A stretch of DNA of 40,567 nt from DATJWY01 sp035500775 (lineage in GTDB: Bacteria > Pseudomonadota > Alphaproteobacteria > Acetobacterales > Acetobacteraceae). The notes under the pieces were generated by a model. The model searched no databases. It saw nothing but the letters and a program-made list of their open reading frames with translations, and was not told the DNA's origin. The DNA lies in assembly GCA_035500775.1 (NCBI GenBank), contig DATJWY010000201.1:1-40567 (forward strand), written 5' to 3'. This document shows positions 9,129-16,070 of the stretch, piece after piece (within the stretch, counting starts at the first letter, position 1; the number at the start of each line of letters is the position of its first letter). Made by a program: the position numbers and the translations under genes.

Positions 9129-9848
9129 TCAGGCGATCTGGGTCACCCCATGCGGATCGAGCCGATAACCGCCGCCCTCGGTCACGAGCAGCCGGGCATT
9201 TGTCGGGTCCGGCTCGATCTTCTGCCGCAGCCGGTAGATATGGGTCTCCAGCGTGTGCGTCGTCACCGCCGCGTTGTAGCCCCAGACCTCGTTCAGCAGC
9301 ACCTGCCGCGCCACCGGCCTGGTGCCGGCGCGATAGAGGAATTTGAGGATCGCCGCTTCCTTCTCGGTCAGCCGGATGCGGCGGTTGCGCACCGGCTCCT
9401 GCAGCAGCTTGGCCGAGGGGCGGAAGGTGTAGGGCCCGATCGTGAAGACCGCATCCTCGCTGTTCTCGAAGATGCGGAGCTGGGCGCGCAACCGCGCCAG
9501 CAACTCATTCAGCCGGAATGGCTTGGCGATGTAGTCATTGGCGCCGGAATCGAGGCCGCGGACCACATCCGCCTCGTCATCCGAGCCGGTGAGCATGATG
9601 ATCGGCATGCGCAACCCCTGCCGCCGCAACGAGGCGCACAGGTCGCGTCCGTCCCCGTCCGGCAGGGTCACGTCCAGGATCAGCGCGTCGAACCGCGCGC
9701 CCTGGGCCTTGATCTTCTCCTCCGCCTCGGCGATTGCACTCGCCTCGGCGACGGCGAATTCGCCATCCACCTGGAGCTGCGCGGCCAGTTCCTCGCGCAG
9801 GGTTTGATCGTCATCAACGATCAGGATTGGGCGCTCGCCCCCCATCAT
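9129..9848 (-). CDS. OmpR/PhoB-type response regulator
   Basis: A 239-residue two-component regulator. The receiver domain (about 6-120) has the acidic pair in VDDDQ (12-14), phospho-acceptor D59 in LILDVTLPDGDG, T87 in MLTG and K109 in AKPF. The C-terminal winged helix (about 140-235) contains RLTEKEAAILKFL and THTLETHIYRLRQKIE, normal for OmpR-family DNA binding. The start at 9848 is preferred over 9881 because AGAGGA lies just upstream. No histidine kinase is adjacent, so it is an orphan here. It resembles the orphan regulators conserved in alphaproteobacteria such as CenR, but that link is inference. Confidence 0.92.
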   Translation of the reverse strand: MMGGERPILIVDDDQTLREELAAQLQVDGEFAVAEASAIAEAEEKIKAQGARFDALILDVTLPDGDGRDLCASLRRQGLRMPIIMLTGSDDEADVVRGLDSGANDYIAKPFRLNELLARLRAQLRIFENSEDAVFTIGPYTFRPSAKLLQEPVRNRRIRLTEKEAAILKFLYRAGTRPVARQVLLNEVWGYNAAVTTHTLETHIYRLRQKIEPDPTNARLLVTEGGGYRLDPHGVTQIA

Positions 9849-9966
9849 TAATCCTCTCGGCTGCTTCTTTGGCACGGGCATTTCACGCTACCCGCCTTCT
9901 GGATATCTCCGCCGCGCCACGGGAGTTGCCGACCGCAACCAAAAAACCGTGAATCGGAGGGTTTTA

Positions 9967-10107
9967 ATGATCGTCAAGACGTATATCACTGTGCCGGGGA
10001 GCGTCGTTTCGCGCAAGCCCACGTTGCGCCTGGCGCATGGTATCCCGCGTGCGGCGCGACCACCCTGCCTCGCCTGCCTTGTTTACGGCCCGCGGCCGCC
10101 GACCTAA
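9967..10107 (+). CDS. Possible 46-residue leader peptide upstream of ribA
   Basis: A short frame starting MIVKTYITVPGSVV with a very good ribosome binding site (GGAGGG six bases before the ATG). It ends 27 bases before the proposed ribA start. The C-terminal half is rich in arginine, proline and alanine and looks unremarkable. No family is recognised. It could be a small protein, a leader peptide controlling ribA, or chance. Conservation in relatives would decide. Confidence 0.35.
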   Translation: MIVKTYITVPGSVVSRKPTLRLAHGIPRAARPPCLACLVYGPRPPT

Positions 10108-10134
10108 GAGGCAGGATCGCGAACACCAGACAGG

Positions 10135-11379
10135 TTGTCGAGCAAAGACGTGCCATTCAGCCACGCGCCCGCCCAGACCGGCCGGCCCGCATCACCGCAA
10201 GACCCCGTAACGCCCGCGCCGGACGCGGCGACGGCACGCGTGCAACCCCCGTCGGCCCCGCCCGCCCCAGAGGCGGAGAGCGCGCGGGCGGAGGCGCTGC
10301 GCCTGCGCGCCGTGCACCGCGCGCTCGCCGATCTGCGGCGCGGCACGCCGGTGCTGCTGCGCGGCGCCGAACCGCTCGTGGTGCTGGCGGCGGAAACCGC
10401 CGGCGCGCGCGGCCTCGGCGAGTTCGCCGCCCTCGCGCGCGGCCCCGCCCTGTTGCTGCTCGCCCCGGTGCGCGCCGCCTCGGTGCTGCGGCGGCCGGTG
10501 GAACCCGCACAACCGCTGCTCGCCCTGCGCGCGCCGCCGGCGCTGCTGACGCCAGAAACCCTGCGCGGCCTCGCCGACCCGACGGCGGAACAGCTCGTGA
10601 CCCAGCCGCCCGAGCCGGTGCCGGCGCCGGAACTGGGCATGGCGGCGCTGCTGCTCGCCAAGCTGGCGCGGCTGCTGCCCGCCGCCCTCATCGCCCCGGT
10701 GGGGCCGGACGCCGCGGCGGAGGCGACCGCGCTCGACCTGCTCGGGGTCGCCGCCGCGGACGTGCTCGCCTACCCGGCCAGCGCCGCCTCCAGCCTCACG
10801 AAGGTGGCGGAAGCGGCGGTGCCGCTGGAGGACGCGGCGGAAGCGCGCATCATCGCCTTCCGCGCCCCGGATGCCGGGATCGAGCATCTCGCCATCGTCA
10901 TCGGCCGGCCGGAAACGCAGGACGCGCCGCTGGTGCGGCTGCATTCGGAATGCTTCACCGGCGACCTGCTCGGCAGCCTGCGCTGCGATTGCGGGCCGCA
11001 GCTGCGCGGCGCCATCGCCCGCATGGCGGCGGAGGGCGGCGGGGTGCTGCTCTATCTGGCGCAGGAGGGGCGCGGCATTGGCCTCGTCAACAAGCTGCGC
11101 GCCTATGCGTTGCAGGATCGCGGCCTCGACACGCTGGACGCCAACCGCGCCCTCGGCTGGGGCGCCGACGAGCGCAACTTCCTGGTGGCCGCGACCATGC
11201 TGGAGGCGCTCGGCCTGCGCCGCATCCGGCTGCTGACCAATAATCCGGAGAAGCTCGCCGCGCTCGAGGCCTGCGGCGTGGACATCGCCGGGCGAGTCAG
11301 CCACGCGATCGCGCCCAACGGGGTGAACGACTCCTATCTGCGCACCAAGGCCCTGCGGTTCGGGCATTTGCTGGGGTAG
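10135..11379 (+). CDS. ribA: GTP cyclohydrolase II with degenerate N-terminal domain
   Basis: A protein of up to 414 residues whose C-terminal half (about 215-414) opens the imidazole ring of GTP, the first step of riboflavin synthesis. Zinc ligands C273, C284 and C286 sit in the segment CFTGDLLGSLRCDCG; YLAQEGRGIGL carries catalytic and substrate residues, and LTNNPEK is conserved. The N-terminal half looks like a decayed dihydroxybutanone-phosphate synthase (RibB) domain: the region RALADLRRGTPVLL aligns in position, but the acidic metal-binding motifs of an active RibB are not seen. The first 50 residues are Pro/Ala-rich. The start is uncertain: TTG at 10135 or GTG at 10150, neither with a strong ribosome binding site. 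Confidence 0.9.
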   Translation: MSSKDVPFSHAPAQTGRPASPQDPVTPAPDAATARVQPPSAPPAPEAESARAEALRLRAVHRALADLRRGTPVLLRGAEPLVVLAAETAGARGLGEFAALARGPALLLLAPVRAASVLRRPVEPAQPLLALRAPPALLTPETLRGLADPTAEQLVTQPPEPVPAPELGMAALLLAKLARLLPAALIAPVGPDAAAEATALDLLGVAAADVLAYPASAASSLTKVAEAAVPLEDAAEARIIAFRAPDAGIEHLAIVIGRPETQDAPLVRLHSECFTGDLLGSLRCDCGPQLRGAIARMAAEGGGVLLYLAQEGRGIGLVNKLRAYALQDRGLDTLDANRALGWGADERNFLVAATMLEALGLRRIRLLTNNPEKLAALEACGVDIAGRVSHAIAPNGVNDSYLRTKALRFGHLLG

Positions 11380-11453
11380 CCGGGACCGGTCTATCCTGGC
11401 CCGGTTCGCGGCGGCGGGCGCCGCCGGGACCGTCCTGCGACAAGGAGCCGTGC

Positions 11454-11945
11454 ATGGAAGCCGTGGTTGGGCCCGAGGGGCGAATCGCGTTCCAGGGCAA
11501 TGTGTATCGCGCCGCGATCGGGCGCGGCGGCGTGCGGGTCGCGAAGCAGGAGGGCGACGGCGCGACCCCGGCCGGCCTGTTGCCCCTGCGCCGGCTGCTC
11601 TACCGCGCCGACCGCATCATGCCGCCCCGCGTCGCCGTCCCGCGCGAACCGATCGCGCCCGATGACGGCTGGTGCGACGACCCGGCCCATCCCGACTACA
11701 ACCGGCAGATCCGCCTGCCGCATCCCGCGCGGCACGAGGAACTCTGGCGCGCCGATCCGCTCTATGACCTCGTGGGCGTTCTCGGCTGGAACGACCGGCC
11801 GGTGGAGCGCTGCCGCGGCTCGGCGATCTTCCTGCACGTGGCGACCCCGGATTACGCGCCGACGGCGGGCTGCATCGCCCTCGCCCTGCCCGATCTCCGC
11901 GCCCTGCTGGACGGGGGGATGACGGCCATCCGGGTCGTCGGCTGA
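11454..11945 (+). CDS. YkuD-family L,D-transpeptidase-like protein
   Basis: A 163-residue protein with a single YkuD domain. H128 and C140 in LHVATPDYAPTAGCIAL match the family's catalytic histidine and nucleophilic cysteine, and GDGATPAGLLPL (35-46) is the usual substrate-loop segment. Such enzymes cross-link peptidoglycan or attach proteins to it. No signal peptide is present, which is common in this short proteobacterial group but leaves the export route unclear. AAGGAG lies just before the ATG. It follows ribA by 74 bases and precedes the DUF2934 gene on the same strand. Confidence 0.9.
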   Translation: MEAVVGPEGRIAFQGNVYRAAIGRGGVRVAKQEGDGATPAGLLPLRRLLYRADRIMPPRVAVPREPIAPDDGWCDDPAHPDYNRQIRLPHPARHEELWRADPLYDLVGVLGWNDRPVERCRGSAIFLHVATPDYAPTAGCIALALPDLRALLDGGMTAIRVVG

Positions 11946-12021
11946 GGCCGGGCCAGCACCGCGCGCCCGACAGCGCGCCTGGCGGCCAGCCGGCCCCGGC
12001 GCCAGAAAGGAGAGAGCACGC

Positions 12022-12456
12022 ATGGCCGAAAACCCGCTGGAAGACACCGAAGCGCTCGAAAAGCGCATCCGCGAGCGCGCCACTCATCTCTGGGTGGCGG
12101 ATGGCCGCCCGCCGGGCCGCGCCGCTGAATATTGGGAGCGGGCCCGGGAGCTGATCGGGATCGAGGACAACCCCGGCGCGGGCCAGTTGCCGAACCCGGC
12201 CAGCCTGCCGGGCGCCGATCCCAACCGGGAGCAGCCGGTGGAGGAGGCCTTCATTCAGGAAAACCTGGGGGAGTTCCCGACCCGGCTCACCGACCAGGGC
12301 GACCGCCAGCAAACCCCGTCGCCGCGGCGGAAGCGCGCGCCCGCCGCTGAAACGAGCCCCGAAACGGGCGCCCCGCCGGAGAGCGGCGGCGCGGCGGCGC
12401 CGACCCCGGGCGGTTCTGGCAAACAGGCAACACCGCGCGCGAAAAAAACGCCGTAA
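12022..12456 (+). CDS. DUF2934-domain protein with disordered tail
   Basis: A 144-residue protein. Residues about 12-45 form the DUF2934 motif: an IRERATHLWVADGRPPGRA run followed by EYWERARELI. The rest is rich in Pro, Ala, Gly and charged residues and ends in KKTP, so it is probably disordered and may bind nucleic acid. The function of the domain is not established. A strong GGAGAG site precedes the ATG. It probably shares a transcript with the transpeptidase gene 76 bases upstream. Confidence 0.85.
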   Translation: MAENPLEDTEALEKRIRERATHLWVADGRPPGRAAEYWERARELIGIEDNPGAGQLPNPASLPGADPNREQPVEEAFIQENLGEFPTRLTDQGDRQQTPSPRRKRAPAAETSPETGAPPESGGAAAPTPGGSGKQATPRAKKTP

Positions 12457-12504
12457 GTGCGGGGCGGGGCTGGATAAACTGCCAAACTCGCCTATGTCGG
12501 CCCC

Positions 12505-13182
12505 ATGGACGTGCCCGTGGACGCAAGTGAGTTCGATTCGGCGCTGATCCGGGAAGCCTTCGCCCAGGCGGCGGCACGCGGCTGGCGCTCGGTGAGCATC
12601 GCCGCGGCGGCGCGCACGGCGGGGGTGCCCCTCACCCAGGCGCGCGCCCGGTTTCCCGCGCGGGCGGCGATCCTGCTCCGTTTCGGCGTGCTCGCCGACC
12701 AGACGGCCCTGGCGGACGTGACGCCGGAAGTCCCGGCGCGGGAAACGCTGTTCGACCTGCTGATGCGCCGGTTCGACGTGCTGCAGGCGCATCGGGAGGG
12801 CGTCCTCGCCCTGCTGCGCGCCCTGCCCACCGATCCGCCCACCGCCCTTCTGCTGACCCTCGCCACGCTGCGCAGCATGCGCTGGATGCTGGACGCCGCC
12901 GGCGTGCCGACCAGCGGGCCGCTCGGCGCGGTGCGCGTGCAAGGCCTGCTCGGCGTCTGGCTGTACACGCTGCGGGCCTGGGAAAAGGACGAAAGCCCCG
13001 ACCTCTCTGCCACCATGGCGGCGCTGGACCGCGCGCTGGATCGCGCGGAACGCGCGGCGGACTGGCTGGAGCGCGGCCCCGGCCACGGCCGGCAGCCGGC
13101 ACGCAATCCGGCTCCGGCACCAGGCCCATCCGCCGCCACGGGCGATCTTCCCGGGCTGGAGGTCCCGGCCGCACCGGAATAA
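12505..13182 (+). CDS. TetR-like / COQ9-type protein
   Basis: A 225-residue protein with a TetR-style helix-turn-helix near residues 12-58 (SALIREAFAQAAARGWRSVS, then AAAARTAGVPLTQARARFP). The middle and C-terminal part, with a run ending LRAWEKDESPDLSATMAALD, resembles the COQ9/RpsU-divergent group in which such a domain is not always a DNA-binding repressor. The last 35 residues are Pro/Ala-rich. It lies between the DUF2934 gene and a phasin gene on the same strand, so it may regulate the phasin or be unrelated. A regulator or a ubiquinone-linked lipid-binding role are both open. Confidence 0.72.
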   Translation: MDVPVDASEFDSALIREAFAQAAARGWRSVSIAAAARTAGVPLTQARARFPARAAILLRFGVLADQTALADVTPEVPARETLFDLLMRRFDVLQAHREGVLALLRALPTDPPTALLLTLATLRSMRWMLDAAGVPTSGPLGAVRVQGLLGVWLYTLRAWEKDESPDLSATMAALDRALDRAERAADWLERGPGHGRQPARNPAPAPGPSAATGDLPGLEVPAAPE

Positions 13183-13387
13183 CCGGCCGACCGCACCGTC
13201 CCACACGCCTCACCAGCCGGCCCCGCCCGCTGGATGATGAAACTTCTGTTGCTCGCGCGCACGTGTTGCGTTGCAGCTTAAGCGCGCGTGACGCGAACAC
13301 GTTGTCTCGGCTAACCTGCTGCCGCTTCGGGTGGGTACGCATTTCGCGCAAGCGCCCTCCGACGCCAGATAGAACCGGGAGAATAAC

Positions 13388-14092
13388 GTGGCTGACGAAA
13401 ACTCGACCCCCTCTGGGAAGGCGGAAGCCGCTGGCAAGTCAGCGGTGGAGGCAAGCGGGCGGGCGGCCAAGGCCGTCGCGGAAACCGCCCAGGCGGCCGT
13501 GAAGACGACGGCGGAGGTCGCATCGGCCCCGGCTCCGGCTCCAGCTCCGGCCCCGGCCCCGGCCCCCGAAGTGGCGCGGACTGCGGCGCGCATCAGCGAA
13601 ACCGTGGCGAAGACCGCCCAGAGCGCGACCGACGCCCAGGCCTCGATGCTGACCGACTTCACCCGCCTCTTCACCGACAATCTGCGCATGCCGAGCGTGG
13701 TCCCGGACATCCAGGGTCTGATGAGCGCGCACCGCCGCAACATGGAAGCCTTCTCGGCCGCCAACAAGCTGGCCCTGGAAGGCGCGCAGGCGATTGCCCG
13801 CCGGCACATGGAGATCATCCAGCAGACCGGGGCGGAACTCGCCGAGCAGGTGCGTGAGCTCACCTCCGCCGAGGCGCCGCAGGCCAAGGCCGCCCGGCAG
13901 GCCGAGCTGGTGAAGCAGTCCTACGAACGCGCCGTCAACCGGCTGCAGGAACTGCGGGACCTGATCCAGCAGTCCAATAACGAGGCGCTCAACCTGCTCA
14001 ATCACCGCTTCAGCGAAGCGCTGGACGAGGTGAAGGTGCTGTTCGAGCAATCCAGCGAGCGGACGCCGCGCGGTACGCAACCGCGCGCCTGA
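13388..14092 (+). CDS. Phasin family protein
   Basis: A 234-residue granule-associated protein that probably coats polyhydroxyalkanoate inclusions. The N-terminal 50 residues are Ala/Lys/Glu-rich, then an alternating Ala-Pro linker (about residues 47-61), then the phasin helix bundle including DIQGLMSAHRRNMEAFSAAN and QAIARRHMEIIQQTG, with a long amphipathic C-terminal helix ending NHRFSEALDEVKVLFEQ. It starts with GTG behind GGGAGAA. A factor-independent terminator follows at 14123. No PHA synthase is in the window. Confidence 0.93.
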   Translation: MADENSTPSGKAEAAGKSAVEASGRAAKAVAETAQAAVKTTAEVASAPAPAPAPAPAPAPEVARTAARISETVAKTAQSATDAQASMLTDFTRLFTDNLRMPSVVPDIQGLMSAHRRNMEAFSAANKLALEGAQAIARRHMEIIQQTGAELAEQVRELTSAEAPQAKAARQAELVKQSYERAVNRLQELRDLIQQSNNEALNLLNHRFSEALDEVKVLFEQSSERTPRGTQPRA

Positions 14093-14122
14093 TTTCCTCG
14101 CATGGCGAGGTGAAAAGCATCC

Positions 14123-14155
14123 CGGGGTCGGACCTGGTTCCGGCCCCGTTTTTTT
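14123..14155 (+). terminator. Intrinsic terminator of the phasin gene
   Basis: A nine-base-pair stem (CGGGGTCGG with CCGGCCCCG, one G-T pair) closes an eight-base loop and is followed by seven T residues. It lies 30 bases after the phasin stop. Confidence 0.92.
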
Positions 14156-14237
14156 CGGTTCCGCACGAACGGAACGACGCCGCGCACCGTGGCGCGCGGG
14201 GGAATAATATCGCCTACCCTTGCCCTGAGCGGTGCAA

Positions 14238-14257
14238 GGCGAGGGGCGCCCCTCGCC
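14238..14257. repeat. Perfect 20-bp palindrome
   Basis: GGCGAGGGGC is followed directly by its exact reverse complement. It sits in the 425-base gene-free stretch between the phasin and endonuclease genes, just before the tandem 25-base repeat. Confidence 0.8.
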
Positions 14258-14260
14258 CTC

Positions 14261-14310
14261 CGTCACGCGAAGGCGTGCTTGCGCACGTCACGCGAAGGCG
14301 TGCTTGCGCA
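14261..14310. repeat. Tandem duplication of a 25-bp hairpin-forming unit
   Basis: Two exact 25-base copies stand head to tail (14261-14285 and 14286-14310). Each unit contains CACGC-GAAG-GCGTG, and GTGC-TTGC-GCAC overlaps it, so alternative hairpins can form. A reverse-complement relative with about three mismatches is found at 39774-39798 inside a hairpin repeat. Confidence 0.9.
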
Positions 14311-14382
14311 CGACCGGGCCATTGGCGCCAGCCCCCGATTTCTTGAAAATGCGGCCCGTGGGGTAACACGCTTCACTGGAAA

Positions 14383-14419
14383 CGATCGTCGCTGCGGACG
14401 GATTTGAGCCGCCGACCAA
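14383..14419 (-). repeat. Stray copy of the tRNA-Met 3' end (possible attachment-site remnant)
   Basis: By eye, 33 of 37 bases match 15709-15745, the 3' part of the tRNA-Met(CAU) gene (T arm, 3' acceptor strand and CCA end), in the same orientation. Similarity stops beyond the T arm. The two copies bracket the endonuclease and its small partner gene. Sequence around it is less GC-rich than the neighbouring genes. It may be an old integration site copy or a fragment of a second tRNA gene. Confidence 0.75.
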
Positions 14420-14517
14420 TCCAGGGATGGAGCACTTGTGAATGAAAATTTCATCAAGTGCCGTCAACCTAAGCCGTGTGGTGCCTTTAGGAAGGTGCCC
14501 TCTGTTCAGGTGATATT

Positions 14518-15351
14518 TTGCGCCGGAAGCTGGTCTATTTTGCCGTCGCCCTGCTGGCGCTCATCTTCCTGATCTGCCCCGGCATCGTTAAGGCTCAGGA
14601 CCTGGCTCCGTGTGCTGGCCTGTTCGCGGACGGGCAGCCGCCGGCACTGCTGAACCCGGAACTCGGCCGCCAGACACGTCCGCTCTGTTTCCGGGCGTTC
14701 GCTGTCCTTCACTCCGGGCTCACCCGTGGCCCGCTTTGGTCGGCCGAGCACCTGATGCGGGACGATATCGAAAGCGCCCGCACCCTGCAGCGGGTGGACG
14801 CCTTCCACCCCGAAAGCGCCTTGCCGCCCGGCGAGCGTGCCGAACTCTCCGACTACACCCGCTCCGGCTTCGACCGCGGCCATATGGCCCCTTCGGGCGA
14901 TATGCCGGACCCGCAGGCGCAGGCACAGAGCTTTTCACTCGCCAACATGGTGCCGCAGGCGCCGGACCTGAACCGGAAAACCTGGGCAGGGATCGAGAGC
15001 GCCGTGCGGACCCTCGCGGTGCGTCATGGCGCGCTCTATGTGGTGAGCGGCCCCATCTTCGCCGGCAAGGATCTCCAGGCGTTGAACGGCCGGGTGCTGG
15101 TGCCCACCGAGGTGTTCAAAGCGGTTTATGATCCAACAATCGACGGGGCGGGGGCCTATGTCTGTCGCAACGTGGATCCGACACGGTGCCATACCGTCTC
15201 GATCGCGGTCCTCGAACGCCGGACCGGCATCGACCCGTTCCCGAGCCTGTCGGACCCCGTGAAGAGCCGCCCCATGAAGCTGCCTCGCCCAACACCCTAC
15301 GGCTATGGCCGGCATCACCAGCGGTCGCTGCTCGAGCAACTCCTGCGATGA
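14518..15351 (+). CDS. Secreted DNA/RNA non-specific endonuclease (NUC1 family)
   Basis: A 277-residue metal-dependent nuclease with an N-terminal export signal (MRRKLVYFAVALLALIFLIC...KAQ). The active-site motif DRGHMAPSGDM (119-129) carries catalytic H122, and N143 (LANMVPQ) and N152 (DLNRKTW) fit the metal-binding asparagine region of the NucA/Serratia nuclease family. Four or more cysteines outside the signal suggest disulfides, consistent with the periplasm or outside. The start is TTG with AGGTGA upstream. Roles in this family include nutrient recovery from DNA or defence. No immunity gene is recognised. It is followed after 11 bases by an 84-residue protein gene, and both lie between the two copies of the tRNA 3' end. 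Confidence 0.92.
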   Translation: MRRKLVYFAVALLALIFLICPGIVKAQDLAPCAGLFADGQPPALLNPELGRQTRPLCFRAFAVLHSGLTRGPLWSAEHLMRDDIESARTLQRVDAFHPESALPPGERAELSDYTRSGFDRGHMAPSGDMPDPQAQAQSFSLANMVPQAPDLNRKTWAGIESAVRTLAVRHGALYVVSGPIFAGKDLQALNGRVLVPTEVFKAVYDPTIDGAGAYVCRNVDPTRCHTVSIAVLERRTGIDPFPSLSDPVKSRPMKLPRPTPYGYGRHHQRSLLEQLLR

Positions 15352-15362
15352 GGGAGACGCCC

Positions 15363-15617
15363 ATGACCGAATTCAAGCCCTATGCGGATGACGCCGCGTC
15401 GCTGGCGATCGACGACCTCACGCTGGAGAACGGCACCGACACGATCGCCCTCTACGGCAACCTGCAGCTGAGCCGGGACAAGGCAGGACTTGCGCGTGCC
15501 CAGGCTCTCAAATCGGTGCTGGATGAGATCGTGCGCATGCTGGAAGGCGACACGCATCTGCCCGACAAGGTCGCACCACCCGGGAAGCCGAAAACCGTCC
15601 GGAACCCATTCGCCTGA
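15363..15617 (+). CDS. Conserved-looking 84-residue protein of unknown function
   Basis: A short acidic protein beginning MTEFKPYADDAASLAIDDLT and continuing through LYGNLQLSRDKAGLARAQAL, with a helical middle and a basic Pro-rich tail (KVAPPGKPKTVRNPFA). The ATG follows GGGAGA. It has no signal peptide, so it is cytosolic, unlike its neighbour the exported nuclease. The 11-base spacing suggests one transcript. I do not recognise a named family. The codon pattern is that of a real gene. Confidence 0.75.
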   Translation: MTEFKPYADDAASLAIDDLTLENGTDTIALYGNLQLSRDKAGLARAQALKSVLDEIVRMLEGDTHLPDKVAPPGKPKTVRNPFA

Positions 15618-15711
15618 AGCGCCGCGCCCCGCTCTGGCGTGGAGTCTTACGCATAGGCCGGTCCGGTCCGGGCAGCCAGGGCTGAAAATGTCGGGAAAAC
15701 CGCCGGTTCGA

Positions 15712-15786
15712 TGGTAGCGGCGGACGGATTTGAACCGCCGACCAAGGGATTATGATTCCCCTGCTCTACCGCTGAGCTACGCCGCC
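15712..15786 (-). tRNA. tRNA-Met (anticodon CAU, elongator type)
   Basis: Read on the minus strand the gene starts GGCGGCGTAGCTCAGCGGTA, has the anticodon loop ATCATAA (CAU), the T loop TTCAAAT and an encoded CCA end. Acceptor, D, anticodon and T stems all pair. The acceptor stem begins G-G and lacks the initiator C1-A72 mismatch, so it is an elongator Met or, less likely, a lysidine-modified Ile tRNA. Confidence 0.93.
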
Positions 15787-15874
15787 ATCGGGGTGCGGGA
15801 AGTAGCCGTTCCTGGGGGCGGAAGTCAACACCCGGAAACGTGCGGTCCGGCCATCCGGGCATTTGCAACGTAAC

Positions 15875-15926
15875 GGGGTCTGGGGCCAATGGCCCCAGTG
15901 GGGTCCAGGGGCAACGCCCCTGGCCT
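15875..15926. repeat. Intergenic hairpin repeat, short form
   Basis: Two hairpins, CTGGGGCC-AAT-GGCCCCAG and CCAGGGGC-AAC-GCCCCTGG, of the dispersed family. It lies between tRNA-Met and the end of the lptM-like gene (minus strand), a natural place for a terminator. Confidence 0.82.
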
Positions 15927-15947
15927 CACCAACGCCGCCGCCGGGTC

Positions 15948-16070
15948 CTACTGCGCCGGATAGGCCCGCGGCCAGGTGATCTGATCCGCCGGCCCCGGCG
16001 CCGAGGGCGCGCCCTTCTTGCCGCAGGCCGCCAGCGCCAGCAGGGCCAGCAGCGCCGCCGCGATCCTCAT
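15948..16070 (-). CDS. lptM: LptM-like small lipoprotein
   Basis: A 40-residue lipoprotein: MRIAAALLALLALAACGKKG, with the lipobox LAAC followed by GKKG, then a short Pro-rich tail ending in PAQ. The size, the lipobox with Gly-Lys-Lys and the position directly after argH match the YifL/LptM group, which helps maturation of the LPS translocon LptD in enterobacteria. Its ATG overlaps the argH stop (ATGA on the minus strand), so translation is coupled. The role in this organism is inferred from the family. Confidence 0.83.
   Translation of the reverse strand: MRIAAALLALLALAACGKKGAPSAPGPADQITWPRAYPAQ

Noticed and set aside
13547..13566. CCGGCC-type short tandem repeat in the phasin gene as a possible regulatory repeat
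   Set aside because: It is simply the coding sequence of the Ala-Pro linker.
14261..14310. Possible CRISPR array
   Set aside because: Only two adjoining units with no spacers between them; no cas genes in the window.
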